Shown: positions 17,600-26,256, counted from the stretch's first letter. The stretch is 54,545 nt of DNA from RGIG8748 sp045539515 (GCA_045539515.1 JAZQFN010000061.1:1-54545), one strand, 5' to 3'. Made by a program: numbers and translations. Notes: generated by a model from the letters alone, not told the origin.

Positions 17600-17613
17600 A
17601 ATTATCCTCCTCA

Positions 17614-17641
17614 AATATTATACTATACCTAAATACTATCA
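17614..17641 (-). promoter_or_regulatory. promoter of the epimerase/uronate operon
   Basis: On the minus strand TTGTGA, a 16-base spacer and TATAAT lie just before the AGGAGG site of the fused gene. Confidence 0.5.
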
Positions 17642-17649
17642 CAATATTT

Positions 17650-17697
17650 CAAAAATCGCTATACTAAAATTGTTAAAAACATTGCAAAAATTGCTAT
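17650..17697. promoter_or_regulatory. paired direct repeats, probable AraC operator
   Basis: CAAAAATCGCTAT (17650-17662) and CAAAAATTGCTAT (17685-17697) are direct repeats with start points 35 bases apart, between the fused gene and the divergent AraC gene. AraC-family dimers typically bind such direct half-sites. The link to the neighbouring regulator is inferred from position. Confidence 0.5.
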
Positions 17698-17732
17698 GGT
17701 GTGATATTATTCTTGAGAAGGGGATGATACGT

Positions 17733-18530
17733 ATGCCGGAATATAGCTTTGGAGATGGAAGAAATCTTAAGGTGGATATGTCCAAATATCAACTGCACAC
17801 CCACGATGAATACGAAATATTCTTTTTCCTGGAAGGCGATGCACATTATGTTGTGGAAGGCAAGAATTACAGCCTTGAGCATGGAGATATTATAGTAATA
17901 AGAAGACACGAAATGCACCGTATATTTCACCACAGTGCCGATGTGCCGTACAGCAGGTGTGTTCTTATGGTATCACCGGAATTTTTCAAAAACCACAACT
18001 GCCCACAGTATGAAAGGCAGTTTATAGAAATAAATGAAGGTGTAGGCAACAAAATAAGCGCCAAGGTTGTGCGTTCCTCCGGGCTTTATGATGCATTTGT
18101 AAGGGCGAGGAGGTATTCCGAAGATTTCACAATTACCGATAGTCCTGTTCTTCAGTCCGTTGTAACGGAAATACTTCACCTTATAAATGAAGTAACTCTT
18201 TTTGCTCACGACGATATACCCAATAACCAGATTAAGGAAATAATGACATTTATCAATAATAAATATACTGAAAATATATGCCTTGAAGACATTGCAGAGA
18301 AATTTTTTATTTCAAAATACCATCTTTGCCATATGTTTAAAAAAGCCACGGGGCTGTCTGTTCACAGGTATATTACGCAAAAAAGAATAACTAAAGTCCG
18401 CGAGTATATACTTGATGGAACCAATATTACTTCAGCTGTAGTTAATGCAGGATTTAACAATTATTCCACCTTTTACAGAGCGTATCTGAGAGAGTTTTCC
18501 AAACCTCCCAAAGAAGGTTTAACTACATAA
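17733..18530 (+). CDS. AraC-family transcriptional regulator
   Basis: A 265-residue regulator. The cupin sensor carries LHTHDEYEIFFFLEGDAHY and LEHGDIIVIRRHEMHRI, and the two C-terminal helix-turn-helix units are ICLEDIAEKFFISKYHLCHM and VNAGFNNYSTFYRAYLREF. I chose the ATG at 17733 after GAGAAGGGG; the frame stays open upstream but that stretch is AT-rich and overlaps the promoter region. It is divergent from the epimerase/uronate operon and is its likely regulator through the repeats at 17650-17697. Confidence 0.88.
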   Translation: MPEYSFGDGRNLKVDMSKYQLHTHDEYEIFFFLEGDAHYVVEGKNYSLEHGDIIVIRRHEMHRIFHHSADVPYSRCVLMVSPEFFKNHNCPQYERQFIEINEGVGNKISAKVVRSSGLYDAFVRARRYSEDFTITDSPVLQSVVTEILHLINEVTLFAHDDIPNNQIKEIMTFINNKYTENICLEDIAEKFFISKYHLCHMFKKATGLSVHRYITQKRITKVREYILDGTNITSAVVNAGFNNYSTFYRAYLREFSKPPKEGLTT

Positions 18531-18554
18531 AATTTAAAATTTTTTCAAAAAAGC

Positions 18555-18583
18555 TTTACAACTTTAGCATAATAAAGTATAAT
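18555..18583 (+). promoter_or_regulatory. promoter with palindromic operator, copy 1
   Basis: TTTACA (18555-18560), a 17-base spacer and TATAAT (18578-18583). The spacer holds the palindrome ACTTTA-N6-TAAAGT (18561-18578). A near copy precedes the permease gene at 19506. Confidence 0.75.
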
Positions 18584-18618
18584 GTGTTTACCAAATAAAA
18601 ATTCAGGAGGAATTTACA

Positions 18619-19389
18619 ATGAAAAAATTATTAGCTTTATTGCTTGCTGTTGTTATGGTTTTCGCATTTGCTGCATGTAGCGAAGACACAGCAGAACAGG
18701 ATCTTGAAAATATTCAGGAAAAGGGTAAGATTGTAGTAGGTATTACAGAATACGCACCTATGGATTATCAGGAAAACGGCGAATGGGTTGGCTTTGATGC
18801 TGACTTTGCAAGAGCTGTTGCAAAGAAGCTCGGCGTAGAAGTAGAGTTTAAGGTTATTGACTGGGATAACAAGTTCCTTGAGCTCAATTCCGGTGCTATT
18901 GACTGTATCTGGAATGGTATGACAATTACCGATGAGGTAAAGAAGAATACATCTTGCTCCAAGCCCTATGCTAAGAATGAACAGGTTATCGTTATGAACA
19001 AGGCTCTTGTTGACGACTACAAGGATACCGATTCTATTAAAGAACTCACATTTGCCGTAGAGTCCGGATCTGCTGCAGAAAGCGTATGTAAGGATATGGG
19101 TCTTGATTATGTTGCTGTTAAGACACAGGCAGATGCTCTTCTTGAGGTTGAAGCAGGAAGCCGTTTGGCATGTATCATTGATATTACAATGGCTACATCT
19201 ATGACCGGCAAGGGCACAAGCTACGAGGATCTTACACAGGGTATTTCCTTAACAAAGGAAGAATACGGTATCGGTTTCAGAAAAAATTCCAACCTTACAG
19301 AGAAGGTTAACGGTTATATTGATGAAATGAAAGCTGACGGTACTCTTGATGAACTTGCTAAGAAGTACGGCGTTGCAGTAGCTGACTGA
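18619..19389 (+). CDS. amino-acid ABC transporter substrate-binding lipoprotein
   Basis: A 256-residue solute-binding protein of the polar amino acid family (SBP_bac_3). A lipoprotein signal peptide ends in FAFAAC with Cys20 as the lipid site. KGKIVVGITEYAPMDYQ, GFDADFARAVAKKLG and DCIWNGMTITDE are typical of the glutamine/cystine-type fold. It acts outside the membrane and delivers its ligand to the permease encoded downstream. A terminator at 19429 separates it from the permease gene, so its copy number can exceed that of the membrane parts. The ligand cannot be read from the sequence. Confidence 0.93.
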   Translation: MKKLLALLLAVVMVFAFAACSEDTAEQDLENIQEKGKIVVGITEYAPMDYQENGEWVGFDADFARAVAKKLGVEVEFKVIDWDNKFLELNSGAIDCIWNGMTITDEVKKNTSCSKPYAKNEQVIVMNKALVDDYKDTDSIKELTFAVESGSAAESVCKDMGLDYVAVKTQADALLEVEAGSRLACIIDITMATSMTGKGTSYEDLTQGISLTKEEYGIGFRKNSNLTEKVNGYIDEMKADGTLDELAKKYGVAVAD

Positions 19390-19428
19390 TAAAAGTTATA
19401 CATAATAAATAATACAAAAAATTAGATT

Positions 19429-19475
19429 TCCTCTGAAAAGTTTGTATGTAAACAAGCTTTTCAGAGGATTTTTTA
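19429..19475 (+). terminator. terminator after the substrate-binding protein gene
   Basis: TCCTCTGAAAAG and CTTTTCAGAGGA form a 12-bp stem followed by a T-rich tail. Confidence 0.85.
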
Positions 19476-19505
19476 TTTAATTTTAACGATTTAATCAAAA
19501 AACAC

Positions 19506-19534
19506 TTTACAACTTTATCTTGATAAAGTATAAT
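19506..19534 (+). promoter_or_regulatory. promoter with palindromic operator, copy 2
   Basis: TTTACA (19506-19511), a 17-base spacer and TATAAT (19529-19534). The spacer holds the perfect palindrome ACTTTATCTTGATAAAGT (19512-19529). Its near identity with 18555-18583 points to co-regulation of the binding protein and the permease by one repressor. Confidence 0.75.
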
Positions 19535-19574
19535 ATCATTGTTATGCTTATTTACTGAAAGGAAAGAATATAAT

Positions 19575-19619
19575 ATGTGTTCATTAGATCAATGCACTTT
19601 ATATCCGGAGGTGATTTAA
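19575..19619 (+). CDS. possible 14-residue leader peptide before the ABC permease
   Basis: An ATG preceded by GAAAGGAAAG opens a 14-codon frame, MCSLDQCTLYPEVI, whose TAA directly abuts the permease ATG. The permease ribosome binding site GGAGGTG lies inside it, so its translation must affect permease initiation. Two of 14 residues are Cys, which would fit a cysteine/cystine transporter with a leader-peptide control. That role is inferred; chance is not excluded for so short a frame. Confidence 0.4.
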   Translation: MCSLDQCTLYPEVI

Positions 19620-20282
19620 ATGGATGGATTTTTATCAATATTATTAAGTGTCAGTACGGAACTTCTTGAAGGGTTTGGCACTACATTTAAGTTGTTTGCC
19701 CTCACTTTACTGTTTTCTCTTCCCATTGGTCTTATAATCAGCTTTGGTTCTATGAGTAAGATAAAACCCTTAAAATGGCTGATTAAAGGATTTGTATGGA
19801 TTATCCGCGGAACACCGCTAATGCTTCAGCTTATTGTTTTTTATTACGGTCCCGGTCTTTTATTCAATTTGCCGTTGATGGATAGGTTTAACGCCGCATT
19901 GCTTGCTTTTGTAATAAACTATTCCTGCTATTTCTCTGAAATTTACAGAGGCGGCATTGAGTCCATAAGCAAAGGACAGTATGAGGCAGGTCAGGTCCTC
20001 GGAATGACAAAGTCGCAGATTTTCTTTAAGGTTGTACTGCTTCAGGTTATAAAGCGCATAGTACCGCCAATGAGCAACGAAATTATTACTCTTGTAAAGG
20101 ATACTTCGCTTGCAAGAATTATAGCTGTTTACGAGGTTATATGGAGTGCAGAAAGATACATAAAGCTTGAAGGCTGGATTTGGCCCTTGTTCTACACAGG
20201 TGCATACTATCTTGTATTTTGCGGAGCTCTTACACTTTTGTTTGGTTACTTAGAAAAGAAAATGAGTTATTTCAGGAGTTAA
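19620..20282 (+). CDS. amino-acid ABC transporter permease
   Basis: A 220-residue inner-membrane permease of the HisM/GlnP type with about five helices. VWIIRGTPLMLQLIVFYYG is the family's conserved segment, and EAGQVLGMTKSQIFFKVVL is the EAA loop that contacts the ATPase. It presumably works as a homodimer, since only one permease gene is present. The ATG follows GGAGGTGATTTAA, inside the candidate leader peptide. The ATPase gene begins four bases after its stop. Confidence 0.95.
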   Translation: MDGFLSILLSVSTELLEGFGTTFKLFALTLLFSLPIGLIISFGSMSKIKPLKWLIKGFVWIIRGTPLMLQLIVFYYGPGLLFNLPLMDRFNAALLAFVINYSCYFSEIYRGGIESISKGQYEAGQVLGMTKSQIFFKVVLLQVIKRIVPPMSNEIITLVKDTSLARIIAVYEVIWSAERYIKLEGWIWPLFYTGAYYLVFCGALTLLFGYLEKKMSYFRS

Positions 20283-20286
20283 TTAT

Positions 20287-21048
20287 ATGTCTATATTGGA
20301 AGTTAAAAATCTTAAAAAACGTTTTGGTAAAACAGAGGTATTAAAAGGCATTGATTTCACCCTGGAACGGGGTGAGGTTTTGTCTATAATCGGTTCTTCC
20401 GGAAGCGGTAAGACCACTTTGCTTCGTTGCCTTAATTTTCTCGAATTTGCTGACGAGGGAACAATTACCGTTAATAATAAAGTAATTTATGAAGGCGGTG
20501 TAACCCATAAATTGAGTGACAAGGTTATACGGGATATGCGCCTGCATTTCGGACTTGTGTTTCAGTCTTTCAATTTGTTTCCTCAATACAATGTTTTGGA
20601 GAACATTACCCTTGCTCCAAAATTATTGAAAATGGATAACGGTCAAAATAACATTGAAGCCAATGCAATGTCACTTATTAAAAGAGTAGGACTTGAAGAT
20701 AAGGTTAATAATTATCCCTGCGAGCTTTCCGGCGGACAGCAACAGCGCGTGGCTATAGCAAGAGCCCTTGCACTTAAACCTGAAATACTTTGCTTTGACG
20801 AGCCAACCAGTGCTCTTGACCCGGAACTTACAGGAGAGGTTCTTAAGGTTATAAAAGGTCTTAAGGGTACTGATACTACCATGATTGTAGTTACTCACGA
20901 AATGGAGTTTGCAAAAAACGTTTCTGACAAAATAATATTTATGGCAGACGGTGTTATTTGTGAAATGGGTACCCCTGAGCAGGTGTTTGACAATCCTCAG
21001 TCCGAAAGAACAAAGATGTTCTTAAATAAATCTTTTGAGAATATATAA
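20287..21048 (+). CDS. amino-acid ABC transporter ATP-binding protein
   Basis: A 253-residue cytoplasmic ATPase of the GlnQ/HisP class. Walker A is GSSGSGKTTLLRC, the Q-loop lies in FQSFNLFPQ, the signature is LSGGQQQRVAIARAL, Walker B is ILCFDEPTSALD, and the switch His is in VVTHEMEFA. It energises the permease encoded just upstream. Its end is followed by an FMN reductase gene whose ribosome binding site is only about 10 bases away, so the two are probably one transcript. Confidence 0.96.
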   Translation: MSILEVKNLKKRFGKTEVLKGIDFTLERGEVLSIIGSSGSGKTTLLRCLNFLEFADEGTITVNNKVIYEGGVTHKLSDKVIRDMRLHFGLVFQSFNLFPQYNVLENITLAPKLLKMDNGQNNIEANAMSLIKRVGLEDKVNNYPCELSGGQQQRVAIARALALKPEILCFDEPTSALDPELTGEVLKVIKGLKGTDTTMIVVTHEMEFAKNVSDKIIFMADGVICEMGTPEQVFDNPQSERTKMFLNKSFENI

Positions 21049-21070
21049 GTTAAAAAAGGAGTATTTCAAT

Positions 21071-21691
21071 ATGAAGGTTATACTTGTAAACGGAAGTCCT
21101 CACAAAGAAGGATGTACTTATACGGCATTAAATGAAATTGCAAAAACTCTTAATGATGAAGGAATAGATACCGAAATTTTCAATCTGGCAGGTGAAGATA
21201 TTCTTCCTTGCAAGGCTTGCGGCGCTTGTGCAAAGCTTGGTAAATGTGTAATAAATGATAAAGTTAATGAATTTGTAAATAAAGCAAAGGAAGCGGACGG
21301 ATTTATATTCGGCTCTCCCGTTCACTATGCTGCAGCATCGGGACTTTTAACTTCGTTTATGGGAAGAGCATTTTACAGCGGAAAGGGTGCTTTTGCTTTT
21401 AAACCTGCTGCAAGTATTGTGTCTGCAAGAAGAGCCGGCACCACCGCAGCATTTGAACAGATTAATAAGTTCTTTACAATATCGCAGATGCCGGTTATTT
21501 CTTCTAAGTACTGGAATATGGTTCATGGCTCAAAGCCCGAGGATGTACTGAAAGATGAAGAGGGGCTTCAGGTTATGCGTGTACTGGGCAGAAATATGGC
21601 ATGGTTTTTAAAACTCAAAGAAGCTGGTGAAAAGGCAGGTATTATGCCTCCTGTTCAGGAAGAAAATATAAGAACAAATTTTATAAGATAA
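21071..21691 (+). CDS. NADPH-dependent FMN reductase / flavodoxin-family protein
   Basis: A 206-residue flavoprotein. The N-terminus MKVILVNGSPHKEGCTYTAL is the FMN-phosphate loop of the NADPH-dependent FMN reductase family. CKACGACAKLGKCVIND is the Cys-rich insert of iron-sulfur-flavoprotein-like members, and FGSPVHYAAASG contacts the flavin ring. I chose the ATG at 21071 after AAAAAGGAG; a longer frame would overlap the ATPase gene. Its tie to the transporter is by position only. Confidence 0.85.
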   Translation: MKVILVNGSPHKEGCTYTALNEIAKTLNDEGIDTEIFNLAGEDILPCKACGACAKLGKCVINDKVNEFVNKAKEADGFIFGSPVHYAAASGLLTSFMGRAFYSGKGAFAFKPAASIVSARRAGTTAAFEQINKFFTISQMPVISSKYWNMVHGSKPEDVLKDEEGLQVMRVLGRNMAWFLKLKEAGEKAGIMPPVQEENIRTNFIR

Positions 21692-21704
21692 AAGAGGTAT
21701 TAAT

Positions 21705-22640
21705 ATGTATCCTTTAAAGATGAATCCCGTATTTAAGGATAATATCTGGGGAGGTTCCAGATTAAAAGAAGAGTACGGCAAAGATACGCCTTATAAGATA
21801 ACCGGCGAAAGCTGGGAAGTAGCTTCCCATAAGAATGGTGAAAGTACTGTTGCAAACGGTGAATTTAATGGTAAAACCATAAAGGAACTCACTGCAGTTT
21901 TAAAGGAAAAGCTTCTGGGTGACAAGGTGTATGTCTCTGATGATGAAAAGTTTCCTTTGCTTGTTAAGTTTATAGATGCAAGGGATAATCTTTCAGTGCA
22001 AGTTCATCCGGACGATGAATATGCCCATTCAAACGAAGACGGAGAATTCGGTAAAACTGAAATGTGGTATGTAATGGATGCCACAGAAGGTGCCGGTATT
22101 TTGTACGGTTTTAAAGAACCTGTTACAAAAGATGTTTTTGAAAAATCAATCAGAGAAAATACACTTCTTGATTATACAAAGTTTGTTACCTGTAAAAAAG
22201 GCGACAGCTTTTTTATACCTTCCGGAACACTCCATGCAATAGGAGAGGGTTTGCTTATTGCAGAGATTCAGCAAAATTCTGATACTACATACAGAATTTA
22301 CGATTACGACAGGAGAGATTCCAACGGGAATCCCCGTCAACTGCACATTGACAAGGCTTTGGATGTTACAAAGCTTGAACCTGCTCCCGATTATAAATTT
22401 GAAGGCAATCTTATAACTGATTGTGATTATTTTAAAGTTGAAAAGCTTGCTGTTTCGGGAACTCTAAACTGGGTTGTGAATAAAGACAGATTTGAAATCC
22501 TGGTTGTATGCTCCGGTGATGTTTGTATAAACGGTGTTGAGTTTAAAAAAGGAGAAACTGCTCTTGTTCCCGCATATATTGGTGATGTTACTCTGCTTGG
22601 AAATGATGCCGTAGTTCTAAGAACATATGTAAAAATATAA
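21705..22640 (+). CDS. manA: mannose-6-phosphate isomerase, class I (second copy)
   Basis: A 311-residue zinc isomerase with the usual Firmicutes length. NPVFKDNIWGGSRLKEEYG opens it; the metal motifs are LSVQVHPDDEYAH, KTEMWYV and FIPSGTLHAIGEG, and RIYDYDRRDSNGNPR lies in the C-terminal lobe. It starts 13 bases after the flavoprotein gene with AAAGAGG before the ATG. It is the more canonical of the two manA-like genes in the window. Confidence 0.95.
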   Translation: MYPLKMNPVFKDNIWGGSRLKEEYGKDTPYKITGESWEVASHKNGESTVANGEFNGKTIKELTAVLKEKLLGDKVYVSDDEKFPLLVKFIDARDNLSVQVHPDDEYAHSNEDGEFGKTEMWYVMDATEGAGILYGFKEPVTKDVFEKSIRENTLLDYTKFVTCKKGDSFFIPSGTLHAIGEGLLIAEIQQNSDTTYRIYDYDRRDSNGNPRQLHIDKALDVTKLEPAPDYKFEGNLITDCDYFKVEKLAVSGTLNWVVNKDRFEILVVCSGDVCINGVEFKKGETALVPAYIGDVTLLGNDAVVLRTYVKI

Positions 22641-22680
22641 AAAATACTCTTTCGGTTTATTGCCGAAAGAGTATTTTTTA
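22641..22680. terminator. bidirectional terminator between manA and AraC genes
   Basis: AAATACTCTTTCGG and CCGAAAGAGTATTT form a 14-bp stem with A and T tracts, between two converging genes. Confidence 0.85.
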
Positions 22681-23520
22681 TTCCCTGCGAAATTTTGATG
22701 GAGTAACACCTTTTAACGACTTAAAGGTCTTAATAAAGTAACTGAGATCGTTAAATCCACATTCGTAAGCTATATCTGTTATACTGGAATCCGAATTCAT
22801 AAGTTTTCTTGATGCACGTTCAATTCTGTATGAAGTAAGATATTCCACGGGGCTTTTACGGGTCATATTTCTGAAAAAGGAGCAGAAATATTTAGGAGAC
22901 ATTCCCACGCAGTTTGCCATATCATTAAGAGATATTTGTTTTGAGTAATTCCCACGTATAAAAGTGAGGACACTTTTCAACTTGGGAATATTTTTATCTT
23001 TGGGTATTACCGCCCCCGATGTTGAATAGTGGTGACTGTCAACGATTATACCGAATAACTCGTACAGAGCACCGATTACCTTAAATTTATATCCCGATGA
23101 GGGGGAATTCATAAGTTCAAAAACGTTGTTGATTGCTTTGTTTAGCGGATTATCCGATTTGGGGTTATATTCCGTGATACTGATTTCCTGATTAAGCACA
23201 CTATCTATGAAATATCTGCAACCGCTGTCTTGTACAGATAACATTTCCATATGCAGAACTATACATTCGTAAACACAGTCATCAACAGGATATGCACCAT
23301 GAACTGTTTCAGAATTAACCACAAAAAAATCGCCTTTTTGGGCTATGTATTCTCTGTTGTATAACTTTACGTTTAGCGTTCCTTCAAGAATGCGAATGAG
23401 TTCAATCTCGCTGTGCCAGTGAGATGCCATTTCGTATTTTGGATGATTTTTGTCAATGTGATATAATTCTATTGGAAATTCAAGCGTTCCTCTTTGTTTT
23501 ATTTCATTATATGATGCCAT
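22678..23520 (-). CDS. AraC-family transcriptional regulator
   Basis: A 280-residue regulator with an N-terminal cupin domain (MASHWHSEIELIRILEGTL) and a C-terminal AraC DNA-binding domain (SLNDMANCVGMSPKYFCSFF, then ITDIAYECGFNDLSYFIKTF). Two ATG codons lie at 23526 and 23520; AAGG sits eight bases before the second, which I took as the start. It is divergent from fucI, and so is probably the local regulator of fucose use. Confidence 0.9.
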   Translation of the reverse strand: MASYNEIKQRGTLEFPIELYHIDKNHPKYEMASHWHSEIELIRILEGTLNVKLYNREYIAQKGDFFVVNSETVHGAYPVDDCVYECIVLHMEMLSVQDSGCRYFIDSVLNQEISITEYNPKSDNPLNKAINNVFELMNSPSSGYKFKVIGALYELFGIIVDSHHYSTSGAVIPKDKNIPKLKSVLTFIRGNYSKQISLNDMANCVGMSPKYFCSFFRNMTRKSPVEYLTSYRIERASRKLMNSDSSITDIAYECGFNDLSYFIKTFKSLKGVTPSKFRRE

Positions 23521-23693
23521 AAACATTGCCTTCTTTACTCAAAAATTATACAAATTAAAGAAATAATAGCTTTTTTTGAACACAAAACTGAATATTATTA
23601 TACTTTTTACTATTGTAACACAAGTAATGTGCAAATTACAAGTATTATAATTAAATAAAGTTATATTTATAATTACGTAAGGAGGTCATCATT

Positions 23694-25496
23694 ATGGCAA
23701 AATCCAGACTTATAGGTGATTACCCGGTAGTTGGTATTCGCCCTACAATTGACGGAAGACGAGGTCCTTTAAAGGTAAGAGAATCTTTGGAAGACCAGAC
23801 TATGAATATGGCAAAGGCGGCAGCAGAGCTTATTTCATCCAATCTTAAATATTCCAACGGTGAGCCTGTAAAGGTAGTAATTGCCGATACAACCATAGGA
23901 AGAGTTGCAGAAGCTGCAGCTTGTGCGCAGAAGTTTAAAAAAGAGGGTGTGGATATCACCCTTACTGTTACACCTTGCTGGTGCTACGGTTCCGAAACCA
24001 TGGATATGGATCCTATGACTATCAAAGGCGTGTGGGGCTTCAACGGCACAGAGCGTCCCGGCGCAGTTTATCTTGCAGCAGTGCTTGCAGGCCACGCGCA
24101 GAAAGGACTTCCTGCATTTGGTATTTACGGCCATGATGTACAGGATGCCTCAGATACATCCATTCCTGCCGATGTTCAGGAAAAGATTTTAAGATTTACC
24201 CGTGCCGCAGTTGCAGCAGCTACAATGAGAGGTAAATCATATTTACAGATTGGTTCAATTTGCATGGGTATTGCAGGCTCCATTATTGACACTGCATTTA
24301 TCGAAGAATATCTTGGTATGAGGGTTGAATCTGTAGACGAGGTAGAAATCATCAGAAGAATGACCGAAGGCATCTACGATGAAGCTGAATATCAGAAGGC
24401 GCTCAAGTGGGCAAAGGAAAAGTGTAATATGGGCTTTGACAAAAATCCCGTAGACATGCAGCTTTCCGACAGCGAAAAGGAAGAGCAGTTTGCTTTTGTG
24501 GTTAAGATGATGTGCATCATCAAAGACCTTATGAACGGTAACGAAAATCTTCCTGAAGGCTGCGAAGAAGAAAGAGTGGGTCACAATGCCATTGCTGCAG
24601 GCTTCCAGGGTCAAAGACAGTGGACAGATTTTTATCCCAACTGCGACTTCCCCGAGGCTATGCTAAACACCTCCTTTGACTGGAACGGCGCAAGAGAACC
24701 CTACATTCTCGCTACAGAAAACGATGTATTAAACGGTCTTGGTATGCTCTTTGGCAAGCTTCTTACCAACAGGGCACAGATGTTTGCTGATGTAAGAACA
24801 TACTGGAGCGGTGACGCTGTTAAGAAAGCTTCCGGCTACGACATAGAAGGCAAAGCAAAGGATGCAGACGGATTTATTCATCTTATAAACTCCGGTGCTT
24901 GTTGTCTTGATGCCTGCGGTGAAGTTAAGGATGAAAACGGTAATGCAATAATGAAGCCCTGGTACGAAATGACCGAAGCCGATCAGGATACAGTTATGGC
25001 ATCCACCACATGGAATATGGCAGACCTTGGATACTTCAGAGGCGGCGGTTTCTCCTCAAGATTCTTAACAAGAGCCGAAATGCCTGCTACAATGATAAGA
25101 CTTAACCTTGTTAAAGGTTTAGGTCCTGTTCTTCAGATTGCAGAAGGTTGGACAATTAATCTTCCCGATGAAGTTTCAGATAAGCTCTGGAAGAGAACAG
25201 ACTACACATGGCCATGCACATGGTTTGCTCCCAGATGCACAGGTGAAGGTGCATTTAAAACAGCATACGATGTAATGAATAACTGGGGTGCCAACCACGG
25301 CGCAATTAGCTACGGTCACATTGGTGCAGACCTTATTACCCTTTGCTCTATTTTAAGAATTCCTGTATGTATGCACAACGTTCCCGAAGATAAAATCTTC
25401 CGTCCTGCAGCTTGGAATGCGTTCGGTATGGATAAAGAAGGACAGGATTACAGAGCTTGCAATGCTTACGGTCCTATGTATAAAAATATTAAATAG
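23694..25496 (+). CDS. fucI: L-fucose isomerase
   Basis: A 600-residue manganese-dependent isomerase turning L-fucose into L-fuculose. IGDYPVVGIRPTIDGRRGPLK at the start (given here in part: VGIRPTIDGRRG), WCYGSETMDMDP, AFGIYGHDVQD, and GHIGADLITLCSILRIPV near the end are strong family marks. Length is close to the 590 of known FucI. AAGGAGGTC precedes the ATG. No fuculokinase or fuculose-phosphate aldolase is adjacent, so the rest of the pathway must be elsewhere. Fucose release from host glycans fits a gut life style. Confidence 0.96.
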   Translation: MAKSRLIGDYPVVGIRPTIDGRRGPLKVRESLEDQTMNMAKAAAELISSNLKYSNGEPVKVVIADTTIGRVAEAAACAQKFKKEGVDITLTVTPCWCYGSETMDMDPMTIKGVWGFNGTERPGAVYLAAVLAGHAQKGLPAFGIYGHDVQDASDTSIPADVQEKILRFTRAAVAAATMRGKSYLQIGSICMGIAGSIIDTAFIEEYLGMRVESVDEVEIIRRMTEGIYDEAEYQKALKWAKEKCNMGFDKNPVDMQLSDSEKEEQFAFVVKMMCIIKDLMNGNENLPEGCEEERVGHNAIAAGFQGQRQWTDFYPNCDFPEAMLNTSFDWNGAREPYILATENDVLNGLGMLFGKLLTNRAQMFADVRTYWSGDAVKKASGYDIEGKAKDADGFIHLINSGACCLDACGEVKDENGNAIMKPWYEMTEADQDTVMASTTWNMADLGYFRGGGFSSRFLTRAEMPATMIRLNLVKGLGPVLQIAEGWTINLPDEVSDKLWKRTDYTWPCTWFAPRCTGEGAFKTAYDVMNNWGANHGAISYGHIGADLITLCSILRIPVCMHNVPEDKIFRPAAWNAFGMDKEGQDYRACNAYGPMYKNIK

Positions 25497-25507
25497 TGTT
25501 TAACATT

Positions 25508-25549
25508 AAAACAGCGGATTTCCTTGTTGGGAATATCCGCTGTTTTTTT
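25508..25549 (+). terminator. terminator after fucI
   Basis: AAACAGCGGATTTCC pairs imperfectly with GGGAATATCCGCTGTTT and is followed by a T tract. Confidence 0.85.
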
Positions 25550-25563
25550 CATTGTGTAATTTT

Positions 25564-25866
25564 TCAGATTTCAAAATCAAGACAGCTTCTTGAAGATGTA
25601 TAAGGGCGAACCTTTGTGTCAGCCACTTCTACGTGTGCCGGATGTACTGCGTAACTCTTAAGCGCTGTTTCGCTTTCAAAGGTTGAATCAAGCATAAGGT
25701 CTGCGTTGGAGCTTCCAAGGCAAGAAGTCTGCACTTTAATATCAATAAGTCCTGGTATTTTGCCTTTAAGACCCTCAAGCCCTTCCTTTATACCGGACAA
25801 TATGCTGATTTTTTCATCAGCTGAATACTCATCCTTTAACTTCCAAATTATGATGTGTTTTACCAT
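25564..25866 (-). CDS. Dabb-family stress-responsive alpha/beta-barrel protein
   Basis: A 100-residue single-domain protein. MVKHIIIWKLKDE at the start, the helix following EKISILSGIKEGLEGL, and the ending HPAHVEVADTKVRPY match the ferredoxin-like dimeric Dabb domain. The biochemical role of stand-alone members is not settled. The ATG at 25866 follows AAAGGAGTGATTAAA; the open frame before it is discounted. Confidence 0.85.
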   Translation of the reverse strand: MVKHIIIWKLKDEYSADEKISILSGIKEGLEGLKGKIPGLIDIKVQTSCLGSSNADLMLDSTFESETALKSYAVHPAHVEVADTKVRPYTSSRSCLDFEI

Positions 25867-26021
25867 TTTAATCACTCCTTTTTTAAAACTATAACACAAA
25901 TTACACAGTTTTTCAATCTGTTGATTTTAGTTGAATTTTGTACATGGTAAAAATTTTACTTGAATGATGCCTCTGTTCCTGTTATAATGTATGTAGATAA
26001 TAAAAAAAGGAGGCGTAAGCT

Positions 26022-26255
26022 TTGAAAAAAATAATCTGTAAAGTAGAATACGATACCGAAGTTTCGGAAATCGTATTTAAAAATACTAATGGAGAAATGG
26101 GCGATCCTGCCGGTTATGAAGAAACACTTTATAAAACTCCTGACGGTAAATTTTTCCTTTACACCAACGGTGGTGCAGAATCCCCATACACAAGCGAAGC
26201 TATAACCAGAATGTCTGCAAAAAAGGCAGAGGAATGGTTAGCTGATCATAAGTAA
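26022..26255 (+). CDS. small conserved-looking hypothetical protein
   Basis: A 77-residue protein I do not recognise. It starts at TTG, nine bases after AAAAAGGAGG, and ends in front of a strong terminator, which together support translation. It is mostly predicted beta strand with a short C-terminal helix (SAKKAEEWLADHK). No membrane segment or Cys is seen apart from one near the start. Confidence 0.6.
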   Translation: MKKIICKVEYDTEVSEIVFKNTNGEMGDPAGYEETLYKTPDGKFFLYTNGGAESPYTSEAITRMSAKKAEEWLADHK

Positions 26256-26256
26256 A

